Of a stretch of DNA of 9,863 bases, positions 1 to 7,030 are shown one piece after another. Source of the stretch: Clostridium disporicum (GTDB lineage Bacteria; Bacillota; Clostridia; Clostridiales; Clostridiaceae); contig NZ_CYZX01000037.1 in assembly GCF_001405015.1 (NCBI RefSeq), positions 1 through 9,863 of the forward strand. Reading direction: 5' to 3'. Each line of letters opens with the position of its first letter. Within the stretch, counting starts at the first letter, position 1. Under the pieces are notes generated by a model. It saw only the letters and a program-made list of their open reading frames with translations, did no database searches and was not told the origin of the DNA. The position numbers and the translations under genes are program-made.

Positions 1-107
1 ATGGCGTAGAGGAAACACTCCTTCCCATTCCGAACAGGAAAGTTAAGCTCTACAGCGCCAATGGTACTGCATGGGAGACTGTGTGGGAGAGTAGGACGTT
101 GCCTGGT
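1..107 (+). rRNA. rrf: 5S ribosomal RNA, 5' end cut off by the window
   Basis: This is the 3' part of a 5S rRNA gene. The stretch around CTCCTTCCCATTCCGAACAG (about 19-38), the following AGTTAAGCTC, and the GGGAGAGTAGGACGTTGCC near the end are hallmark 5S sequence. The 3' end is placed near base 107 (GCCTGGT), which would pair with the missing 5' end. About 10 bases of the 5' end lie before the window. A factor-independent terminator follows at once, so this is the last gene of an rRNA operon reading rightward. Confidence 0.96.
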
Positions 108-111
108 TAGT

Positions 112-146
112 AAAAACACTTAAGTTTATCTTAAGTGTTTTTTTGT
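112..146 (+). terminator. Intrinsic terminator of the upstream rRNA operon
   Basis: A perfect 12-bp stem (AAAACACTTAAG at 113-124 against CTTAAGTGTTTT at 130-141) encloses the loop TTTAT, and the 3' arm runs into TTTTGTTTT. It starts about five bases after the 5S end, as expected for the end of an rRNA operon. Confidence 0.93.
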
Positions 147-321
147 TTTATAAAAGTATATAAACTATACTAAGAAGCCGGAAATTATATTCCAAAACTA
201 ACTTTTGGAATGATTATTGCTGAAAAATTACATGTAGTAGCAGAAAAAAATATTGATAGATGCTTTAGATTGAGGTAAATTTGAAAATTTTAAATTTCTT
301 TTAGTAAAGTTAATAGAGAAT
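147..321. other. Intergenic region after 5S; no certain gene
   Basis: No recognisable gene. It holds a 6-bp dyad (AGTATA at 155-160 against TATACT at 166-171), a longer hairpin at 189-211, and a stop-free stretch from 174 to 275 ending at TAA 276-278 (34 codons; internal ATG at 210). That ATG has no Shine-Dalgarno sequence. From 277 a different frame stays open to about 369. This could be a frameshifted gene remnant or chance; I do not recognise the protein. Confidence 0.35.
189..211. repeat. Perfect 9-bp inverted repeat (hairpin)
   Basis: ATTCCAAAA (189-197) is the exact reverse complement of TTTTGGAAT (203-211), with the 5-base loop CTAAC. No T-run follows on the + strand, so it is not an obvious terminator. 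Its role is unknown. Confidence 0.75.
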
Positions 322-358
322 AAAAAAGACTTAAGAATATTCTTAGGTCTTTTTTATT
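322..358. terminator. Second intrinsic terminator, probably bidirectional
   Basis: A 16-bp stem (322-337 against 340-355) has a single G-T pair at 331/346. It is flanked by an A-run on the left and a T-run on the right, so it could stop transcription from either strand. It lies about 180 bases after the 5S terminator and would insulate the glg genes from rRNA read-through. It could also mark the end of a lost gene in 174-320. Confidence 0.8.
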
Positions 359-639
359 ATATAAATTTATAAATAAAGTCAAAATTTTATATAATATTAG
401 TTATTTTAAATATAAATAAATTGGTGGAGAGATTTTCTATAGATTTAACTTTAATTATAAATTTAAAAGACAAATATACATATGATAAGGTATATTTTAT
501 GGATTTTCTTTAATAAATTATCTACTAAAAGAGACGTAATACGACGATAAACAACATAATCTTATCTAAATATTTAATTTTTTAAAAATGTAAAAGTATA
601 CTTAAGATTTTTTATGAATTTAATGTCGTTTGAAAAGTG
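359..639. other. AT-rich intergenic region upstream of glgB
   Basis: No gene, RNA or riboswitch fold is recognised in these 280 bases. Visible structure: a TATAAT at 390-395 lacking a good -35; an 8-bp inverted repeat, AAATATAC (472-479) against GTATATTT (490-497); and the palindrome AAGTATACTT (594-603). In such AT-rich DNA, short dyads of this kind can arise by chance. Confidence 0.5.
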
Positions 640-669
640 TTGATGATATTTTATCTATGATGATAAAAT
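640..669 (+). promoter_or_regulatory. Candidate glgB promoter
   Basis: TTGATG (640-645, 4 of 6 to the -35 consensus), an 18-base spacer, then TAAAAT (664-669, 5 of 6 to the -10) preceded by TGA, forming an extended -10. It lies about 70 bases before the glgB ATG. A rival -10, the perfect TATAAT at 682-687, has no convincing -35. Assigned by inspection only. Confidence 0.45.
648..669. promoter_or_regulatory. Operator-like dyad overlapping the glgB promoter
   Basis: ATTTTATC (648-655) and GATAAAAT (662-669) are exact reverse complements around a 6-base spacer. The right arm covers the candidate -10 and the left arm sits in the promoter spacer, a position suiting a repressor site. No regulator gene is nearby, and the dyad does not match a site I recognise. 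Confidence 0.4.
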
Positions 670-739
670 TAATAAGCATAATATAATTTATTCCATAAAT
701 GACAAAATTAATAAAACAAATGTAGTAAGGAGGCATAAC

Positions 740-2788
740 ATGAGACAAAATATTCTAGAATCTACTGATAATATTGCTAAATCTTTTAATGATGAAGTGA
801 ATTGGAAAAATAAGAGTATAGAAGTAATAGAAGAAATAGAAGAAAAAAAAGAAAAGAAGGTAGCAAGTAAAAAAGCGAAATGCGAGATAACAGATTTTAA
901 CACATATTTATTTCATGAAGGCAAAAACTACAATAGTTATGCGTTTATGGGATCACATGTAGTTACTGAAAAAAAGAAAAAAGGAGTTAGATTCTCAGTT
1001 TGGGCGCCTAATGCAAAAAGTGTTTATGTAGTAGGTGATTTTTCATCTTTTGAAATTAGAGATGAGTATAAAATGGACAAGATAACTGAAGCTGGAATAT
1101 GGACTCTATTTATTCCTAATTTGAGTGAGGGAACATTATATAAGTATTCTATAGAAAATATGTATGGACATCATACTTATAAAGCGGATCCATTTGCATT
1201 TAAATCTGAGCTTAGACCTAATACTGCTTCAATAGTAGTTAATGAAAAGCAAGATAAATATAAATGGAATGATAGAAGTTGGATGGCTAAAAGAAGAAGA
1301 TATAATATGTATGAAAGTCCAATAAATATATATGAAATGCATCTAGGATCTTGGAAAAGAAAAAATGGAGAATTTTTAACATATAGAGAAATTGCTAAAG
1401 AGTTACCTAAATATTTAAAAGAAATGTCATACACACATGTAGAGTTGATGCCATTAATGGAGCATCCATTAGATGCATCATGGGGATATCAAATAACAGG
1501 ATATTATTCTGCCACTACTAGATACGGCGATGAAAATGATCTGAAATATTTAATAGATGAACTTCATAAGGTTGGAATAGGAGTTATTTTAGATTGGGTT
1601 CCAGGTCATTTTTGCAAAGATATTCACGGCTTATACAGATTTGATGGCACACCTACTTATGAATATCAAGAAGAGTGGAAAGCAGAAAATAAAGGGTGGG
1701 GAACTTGTAATTTTGACCTAGGTAGGCCTGAAGTTAGAAGTTTTTTAATATCTAATGCAGTATATTGGTTAAAAGAATTTCATATAGATGGATTAAGAGT
1801 AGATGCAGTATCTAATATGCTATATTTGAACTATGGAAGAAATGATGGAGAGTGGAGACCTAATAGATATGGTCAAAATGGTAACCTAGAAGCTATTGAA
1901 TTTATAAAAACTTTAAATACAGTAATTAGGGAAAATTTTTATAATGTAATGATGATAGCTGAAGAAGCAACATCATGGCCTAAAATATCAAAGCCTGTAG
2001 AAGAAGGTGGTTTAGGATTTAATTTTAAATGGAATATGGGATGGATGAACGATACATTAAAGTATATAGAGATGGATCCTATATATAGAAAATATCATCA
2101 TAATAAAATAAATTTCTCAATGATGTATAACTACAATGAAAATTTTATTTTACCTATATCCCATGATGAAGTGGTACATGGAAAATACTCTTTAGTGAAT
2201 AAGATGTGGGGAGATATTTGGAATAAGTTTGCAGGATTAAGATTATATGCAGCTTATATGATTGGGCATCCAGGAAAGAAGCTCCTTTTTATGGGAAGTG
2301 AGTTTGGACAATTTATAGAGTGGAGAGAGTATGAAGAATTAGAGTGGTTTTTAATAGATAAATTTGAAAATCATAAAAAAACACAGGAGTATTTTAAATC
2401 TCTTAATAAATTTTATAAAGATAATAAAGCATTATGGGAGCTAGATTATGATTATAAGGGGTTTGAATGGATTGATGCAGATAATAATAATTCAAGTGTA
2501 TACTCCTTTATACGTAAAGGAAGAGATGAAAATGAAATATTAATATTTGTGTTTAATTTTACTCCAGTAGTAAGATATGACTTTAGATTAGGTGTACCTT
2601 ATAAGGGAGAATATAAAGAAGTATTTAATACAGATAGTTTAGAGTTTGGTGGATCAGGTCAGATAATGACAGATATTTTAGTGGCTGAGGAAATTGAAAT
2701 GAATAATAGACCTTATTCTATTAAGATAAAGGTTCCACCAATGGCTGCAACTGTTTTGTCTATAAATAATGTTAATAAACATAAATAA
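740..2788 (+). CDS. glgB: 1,4-alpha-glucan (glycogen) branching enzyme
   Basis: This 682-residue cytoplasmic GH13 enzyme cuts alpha-1,4 chains of glycogen and rejoins them as alpha-1,6 branches. Residues 1-50 form a charged, lysine/glutamate-rich extension with no recognised domain. A CBM48-type module follows (YLFHEG at 56, GVRFSVWAP at 82-90), then the (beta/alpha)8 barrel with YEMHLGSW (198-205), DWVPGH (285-290), GLRVDAV with predicted nucleophile Asp355, MIAEEAT with predicted acid/base Glu408, and SHDE (His475-Asp476). The C-terminal beta domain starts near 580. All catalytic motifs are intact. It lacks the extra E. coli-type N-terminal module, so it is the shorter form. The ATG is supported by AAGGAGG at 727-733, six bases upstream. 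First gene of the glgBAP unit; glgA starts 13 bases after its stop. Confidence 0.96.
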   Translation: MRQNILESTDNIAKSFNDEVNWKNKSIEVIEEIEEKKEKKVASKKAKCEITDFNTYLFHEGKNYNSYAFMGSHVVTEKKKKGVRFSVWAPNAKSVYVVGDFSSFEIRDEYKMDKITEAGIWTLFIPNLSEGTLYKYSIENMYGHHTYKADPFAFKSELRPNTASIVVNEKQDKYKWNDRSWMAKRRRYNMYESPINIYEMHLGSWKRKNGEFLTYREIAKELPKYLKEMSYTHVELMPLMEHPLDASWGYQITGYYSATTRYGDENDLKYLIDELHKVGIGVILDWVPGHFCKDIHGLYRFDGTPTYEYQEEWKAENKGWGTCNFDLGRPEVRSFLISNAVYWLKEFHIDGLRVDAVSNMLYLNYGRNDGEWRPNRYGQNGNLEAIEFIKTLNTVIRENFYNVMMIAEEATSWPKISKPVEEGGLGFNFKWNMGWMNDTLKYIEMDPIYRKYHHNKINFSMMYNYNENFILPISHDEVVHGKYSLVNKMWGDIWNKFAGLRLYAAYMIGHPGKKLLFMGSEFGQFIEWREYEELEWFLIDKFENHKKTQEYFKSLNKFYKDNKALWELDYDYKGFEWIDADNNNSSVYSFIRKGRDENEILIFVFNFTPVVRYDFRLGVPYKGEYKEVFNTDSLEFGGSGQIMTDILVAEEIEMNNRPYSIKIKVPPMAATVLSINNVNKHK

Positions 2789-2789
2789 T

Positions 2790-2796
2790 GGAGGGG
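2790..2796 (+). promoter_or_regulatory. Ribosome binding site that fixes the glgA start
   Basis: GGAGGGG lies five bases before the ATG at 2802. An in-frame ATG at 2769 has no such site and would overlap the end of glgB. The conserved GT5 N-terminus MKVLFVTSEANP begins exactly at 2802, so that start is preferred. Confidence 0.9.
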
Positions 2797-2801
2797 ATTT
2801 G

Positions 2802-4238
2802 ATGAAAGTTTTATTTGTTACATCTGAAGCAAATCCATTTGTTAAAACAGGAGGATTAGGTGATGTAATGGGAGCATTACCACAATCTTTGCATAATCTA
2901 GGTGTAGATGCAAGAGTAGTTTTACCTAAGCATAAAAATATAAAAGGTGATTATGTTAAAAAACTTGAATTTATTAAATGGTTTATGGTTCCTGTTGGAT
3001 GGAGAAATCAATATTGTGGAGTATTTAAGTATGAACATAAATCTGTTACTTATTATTTCATAGATAATGAATACTATTTTAACAGAGATGGATTATACGG
3101 ATATGGTGATGATGCAGAAAGATTTGCTTTTTTTGATAGAGCTGTATTGTGCTTTTTAAAGGAAATTGACTGGCAACCAGATATCATAAATTGTAACGAC
3201 TGGCAAACCGGTATGATACCTGTATTACACAAATTAGAGTATAGGAAAGATCCATTTTACTCTAATATGAAAACAGTTTTTTCAATTCATAATTTATTAT
3301 TTAAGGGAACTTTTTCACCAGATATTTTACCAAATTATTTTGGGTACGATTATATGCCTATGGCAAATGGAAGTGTAGAGTTACACGGTGGAGCTAGCTT
3401 TATGAAAGGAGCTTTAAATTATAGTGATATAATCACAACTGTAAGTAATAGTTATGCTGAGGAGATAAAAACTCCACAGTATGGTGAAGGTTTGGATGGA
3501 TTGTTAAGAGAAAAAAGCTTTAGGCTTAAAGGAATTGTAAATGGTATAGATTACGAAGAGTTTAATCCTGAAGAAGATAATTTAATATATAGGAAATTTA
3601 ATTATGAAGATTTAAAAGGCAAGACAGAAAATAAGATATTACTACAAAAGGAATTAGGTTTACCACAAAAAGAAAATACTCCAATGATAGGATTAGTATC
3701 TAGATTAACTAATCAAAAGGGATGCGATTTAATAATAAATATAATAGATAGATTATTACAAAATGACATTCAAGTTGTAATTCTAGGAACTGGAGACTAT
3801 TTGTATGAAGAAACGTTTAAGAAACTTCAATATAGATATCCAGATAAAATATCAGCAAATATAAAATTTGATAATGTACTAGCTCATAAGATATATGCTG
3901 CATCTGATATGTTCTTGATGCCATCATTATTCGAACCTTGTGGATTAGGACAGTTAATTGCTTTAAGATATGGTACTATTCCGATAGTAAGAGAAACAGG
4001 TGGACTAAAAGATACTATACGTCCATATAACCAATATAGCAAAGTAGGAAATGGCTTTGGATTTAAGAATTATAATGCCAATGAACTAATGTCAATAACG
4101 GAATATGCATTAGCTTTATATAAAGATAAGGAACATTGGAAAGGTATAGTAAGACAAGCTATGGAGTCAGATAATAGTTGGGAAAAATCAGCTCAAGAGT
4201 ATAAGAAGTTATATGAAGAGTTATTAACTAGTTGCTAA
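2802..4238 (+). CDS. glgA: Glycogen synthase (ADP-glucose, GT5)
   Basis: Transfers glucose from ADP-glucose to the non-reducing end of alpha-1,4-glucan, elongating the polymer that GlgB branches. From the ATG at 2802 the protein has 478 residues, the usual length for bacterial GlgA. The N-terminal GT5 domain opens with MKVLFVTSEANPFVKTGGLGDV; Lys15 of KTGGLGD is the conserved ADP-glucose-binding lysine. The C-terminal Rossmann domain has SRLTNQKG (Arg301 and Lys306, the phosphate-contacting pair of GT-B synthases) and FEPCGLGQ with conserved Glu378, followed by RETGGLKDT. Nothing is missing. An upstream ATG at 2769 would add 11 residues but lacks a ribosome binding site. It lies between glgB (13-base gap) and glgP (31-base gap), so it is almost certainly co-transcribed with both. 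Confidence 0.96.
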   Translation: MKVLFVTSEANPFVKTGGLGDVMGALPQSLHNLGVDARVVLPKHKNIKGDYVKKLEFIKWFMVPVGWRNQYCGVFKYEHKSVTYYFIDNEYYFNRDGLYGYGDDAERFAFFDRAVLCFLKEIDWQPDIINCNDWQTGMIPVLHKLEYRKDPFYSNMKTVFSIHNLLFKGTFSPDILPNYFGYDYMPMANGSVELHGGASFMKGALNYSDIITTVSNSYAEEIKTPQYGEGLDGLLREKSFRLKGIVNGIDYEEFNPEEDNLIYRKFNYEDLKGKTENKILLQKELGLPQKENTPMIGLVSRLTNQKGCDLIINIIDRLLQNDIQVVILGTGDYLYEETFKKLQYRYPDKISANIKFDNVLAHKIYAASDMFLMPSLFEPCGLGQLIALRYGTIPIVRETGGLKDTIRPYNQYSKVGNGFGFKNYNANELMSITEYALALYKDKEHWKGIVRQAMESDNSWEKSAQEYKKLYEELLTSC

Positions 4239-4269
4239 TTTAGAAATCCCCTGTTTAGGAGGTAGATAT

Positions 4270-6705
4270 ATGTTATCTATTGATAAGGATACCTTTAAAA
4301 AAGATTATGAAAATAAGTTTATTAAACTACATGGAAAAGAGTTAAGTGAAGGAACTAATCAACAAAAGTATGAAGCTTTAGGTGCACTTGTAAAAGATTA
4401 TGTAGCGAACATGTGGATAGAAACTAATAAAATGTATAAAAAAACAGGAGATAAGCAAGTATACTATTTTTCGATGGAATTCTTATTAGGGAGATTATTG
4501 GGAAATTGTCTTTTGAATCTAGGAATCAGAGATATGTGTAAAGAAGCATTAGGAGAGATGGGAATAGATTTAGATGAAATTGAAGATTTAGAACAAGATC
4601 AAGGGCTTGGTAATGGCGGTCTTGGAAGACTAGCAGCTTGTTTTTTAGATTCTATGGCATCTCTTAAAATAGCAGGTCAAGGGTGTGGAATCAGATATAA
4701 GTATGGGTTCTTTGAGCAGAAAATAGTAGATGGTCAACAAGTAGAAGTCTCTGATAACTGGCTAAGAGGCGGAAATGTATGGGAAACTAAAAAGGCTGAT
4801 AAATCTGAGATTGTTAAATTTGGTGGTTCTGTAAAGGTTGAAAATGTGAATGGAAAACTAAGTTTTATTCATGTAAATTATGAACCGGTATTAGCAGTTC
4901 CTTATGATACTCCTATAGTTGGATATGAAAATGATATAGTAAATACATTAAGGTTATGGAGTGCAGAACCAGTGTCAAATGAATTTGATTTTTCTTCTTT
5001 TAGTAGAGGAGAGTTCTTAAAAGCAATGGCTTATAAGAATTCTGTAGAATCAATTTCACTAGTATTATATCCTGATGATTCATTTTATGAAGGAAAGATG
5101 CTTAGATTAAAGCAACAATACTTTTTTGTTTCAGCAGGAATACAAAGTATAATTAGACACTTCAAGAAATGTGGAGGAAATATTAAAGAGTTAGATGAAA
5201 AAATAGCTATTCATATAAATGATACGCATCCTACATTAGCAATACCTGAGCTTATGAGAATATTAGTAGACCAAGAGGAATTATCTTGGGAAGAGGCTTG
5301 GAGAATAACCCAAAATACAATTTCTTACACTAATCATACAATATTGGCAGAGGCTTTAGAAAAATGGCCAACAGATATGTTTAAAAGTCTTTTACCAAGA
5401 ATTTATATGATAGTGGATGAGATAAATGAACGTTATTGTCAAGAGCTATGGAATAAGTATACAGGCCAATGGGATAAGATATCTAGAATGGCTATAATAT
5501 CTGATGGATATGTAAAAATGGCTAATTTGGCTATAGTGGGAAGCCATAGTGTAAATGGAGTTGCAAAACTTCATACTGAAATTTTAAAGAAAAGAGAGAT
5601 GGCTGATTTTTATTATCTTTATCCATCTAAATTTAACAATAAGACTAATGGGATAACCCATAGAAGATGGTTATTAAAATGTAATCCAGAATTAACCAAT
5701 CTTTTAAAAGAAACTATAGGAGATAGTTTTATACGCCACCCTATGGATTTAGATAAATTTAAAAATCATCTTGATGATGTAAATGTATTATCTCGATTAA
5801 AGGAAATAAAACAAAATAATAAGATTAAATTAGCAGAGGAAATTTATAAGACAGAAGGAATTAAGGTAGATATAAATTCTATTTTTGATGTACAAGTTAA
5901 AAGAATTCATGGATATAAGAGGCAAACTTTAAATTGTTTAAGAATAATGGATTTATATAATCAGTTATTAGAAAATCCAAACTTAGATATTGTACCAAGA
6001 ACTATTATATTTGCAGGAAAAGCTGCACCAGGATATTATCTTGCTAAAAATACAATAGAATTAATCTGTAGTATAGCAGAAAAAGTAAATAATGATCCTA
6101 GAGTTAATGACAAGCTTAAAGTAGTTATGATGGAGAACTATAGAGTATCTTTAGCAGAAAAAATAATACCAGCAGCAGATTTGAGTGAGCAGATATCTAC
6201 AACTACAAAAGAAGCTTCTGGAACATCTAATATGAAATTTATGATGAATGGAGCAGTAACAATAGCAACTTTAGATGGAGCAAATATAGAAATAAAAGAT
6301 GAAGTTGGGGAAGATAATATAGTTATATTTGGATTAAATGCCGATGAAGTTTTAAATTACCACAAAAATGGAGGTTATTCTGCTTGGGATATATATAATA
6401 ATAATCCAAGAGTAAAAGCAGTAATAAATGATTTAGTAAGTGGTAGATATAATAGCGATAAAGATAAATTTAGTAAAATATATGCTAATTTATTAAGTTA
6501 TAATGATGAGTTTTTTGTACTGAAAGATTTTGATGCATATTTGGAAGCGCAAAAGAAAATAGATCTTATATATAGAGATTCAAAAAGATGGCAAAGAATT
6601 TGTGGAGTTAATATAGCTCATTCAGGTATTTTTTCATCTGATAGAACTATAAAAGAGTATGCAACAGGAATATGGGATTCTAAAGTACTATATAAGAATT
6701 TATAG
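4270..6705 (+). CDS. glgP: Glycogen/maltodextrin phosphorylase (GT35)
   Basis: A PLP-dependent enzyme that releases glucose-1-phosphate from non-reducing ends of glycogen. At 811 residues it has family length. Visible motifs are FSMEFLLGR (68-75), GLGNGGLGRLAACFLDS (112-128), NDTHP (317-321, active-site loop His320) and the PLP site EASGTSNMKFMMN, with Lys656 the predicted Schiff-base lysine. That site has Ser653 where many phosphorylases have Gly, which the family pattern allows. AGGAGG at 4257-4262 sits seven bases before the ATG. As last gene of the glgBAP unit it is followed by a terminator at 6775-6815. Its place beside synthesis genes favours glycogen as substrate, but specificity for maltodextrins (MalP-like) cannot be excluded from sequence. 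It cannot pass branch points, and no debranching enzyme is encoded nearby. Confidence 0.95.
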   Translation: MLSIDKDTFKKDYENKFIKLHGKELSEGTNQQKYEALGALVKDYVANMWIETNKMYKKTGDKQVYYFSMEFLLGRLLGNCLLNLGIRDMCKEALGEMGIDLDEIEDLEQDQGLGNGGLGRLAACFLDSMASLKIAGQGCGIRYKYGFFEQKIVDGQQVEVSDNWLRGGNVWETKKADKSEIVKFGGSVKVENVNGKLSFIHVNYEPVLAVPYDTPIVGYENDIVNTLRLWSAEPVSNEFDFSSFSRGEFLKAMAYKNSVESISLVLYPDDSFYEGKMLRLKQQYFFVSAGIQSIIRHFKKCGGNIKELDEKIAIHINDTHPTLAIPELMRILVDQEELSWEEAWRITQNTISYTNHTILAEALEKWPTDMFKSLLPRIYMIVDEINERYCQELWNKYTGQWDKISRMAIISDGYVKMANLAIVGSHSVNGVAKLHTEILKKREMADFYYLYPSKFNNKTNGITHRRWLLKCNPELTNLLKETIGDSFIRHPMDLDKFKNHLDDVNVLSRLKEIKQNNKIKLAEEIYKTEGIKVDINSIFDVQVKRIHGYKRQTLNCLRIMDLYNQLLENPNLDIVPRTIIFAGKAAPGYYLAKNTIELICSIAEKVNNDPRVNDKLKVVMMENYRVSLAEKIIPAADLSEQISTTTKEASGTSNMKFMMNGAVTIATLDGANIEIKDEVGEDNIVIFGLNADEVLNYHKNGGYSAWDIYNNNPRVKAVINDLVSGRYNSDKDKFSKIYANLLSYNDEFFVLKDFDAYLEAQKKIDLIYRDSKRWQRICGVNIAHSGIFSSDRTIKEYATGIWDSKVLYKNL

Positions 6706-6774
6706 TAACTTAAATTTGATTATAAATATTTTCAGAATAAGATTTCGCAATTGTTAGAGTATATATCATAAAAG

Positions 6775-6815
6775 TAATAGCACTTTTAATAAGATATAAA
6801 AGTGCTGTTATTTTT
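6775..6815 (+). terminator. Intrinsic terminator after glgP
   Basis: A 10-bp perfect stem (AGCACTTTTA at 6779-6788 against TAAAAGTGCT at 6797-6806), extended to 14 bp with one G-T pair, has an 8-base loop and runs into TTATTTTT. It lies 70 bases after the glgP stop and separates glgBAP from glgCD. Confidence 0.9.
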
Positions 6816-7030
6816 GTGAGAAATTAAATTATATAAGTAATAAAAAAATAAGATTAGGCATAAGAATAATTTATATAAATGAGTTAAGAAAATAACTATT
6901 TAATATCTTTTAACATAATCCTAATAATGTTAATTAGATTGTAATGTTAATATAAATTTTAAAATATGTAGGTAACATAATTTTATTTAGATAAAAGGTA
7001 GAGGGTATAAGTGAGAGGAGATGTAAGGTA
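6816..7030 (+). promoter_or_regulatory. AT-rich spacer, probable glgCD promoter region
   Basis: These 215 bases follow a terminator and precede glgC, so a promoter is expected. No pair of boxes is convincing: TTGTAA (6939-6944) has TAAAAT at 6960-6965 with only a 15-base spacer; TGT-TAATAT (6945-6953) and CATAAT (6976-6981) are other -10 candidates. A perfect 10-bp direct repeat lies within it. Confidence 0.4.
6925..6951. repeat. Direct repeat TAATGTTAAT, two copies
   Basis: TAATGTTAAT occurs at 6925-6934 and 6942-6951, separated by TAGATTG (17-base period). It lies about 80-105 bases upstream of glgC among the promoter candidates, so it could be a paired protein-binding site. The same 10-mer recurs at 2767-2776 and 9405-9414. 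Confidence 0.5.

Noticed and set aside
624..630. Spo0A-box-like TGTCGTT upstream of glgB
   Set aside because: Only 5 of 7 bases match TGTCGAA, too weak, although control of granulose by Spo0A would make biological sense.
2769..2801. Longer glgA starting at the ATG at 2769
   Set aside because: It overlaps the end of glgB, lacks a ribosome binding site and adds 11 non-conserved residues; GGAGGGG and the conserved N-terminus point to 2802.
6211..6250. Ser in place of Gly in the phosphorylase PLP motif (GTSNMK)
   Set aside because: The family pattern allows Gly or Ser at this place and the PLP lysine is present, so it is not a defect.
6727..6741. CodY-like site TATTTTCAGAATAAG
   Set aside because: Four mismatches to the 15-base CodY consensus, and it lies before the glgP terminator rather than at a promoter.
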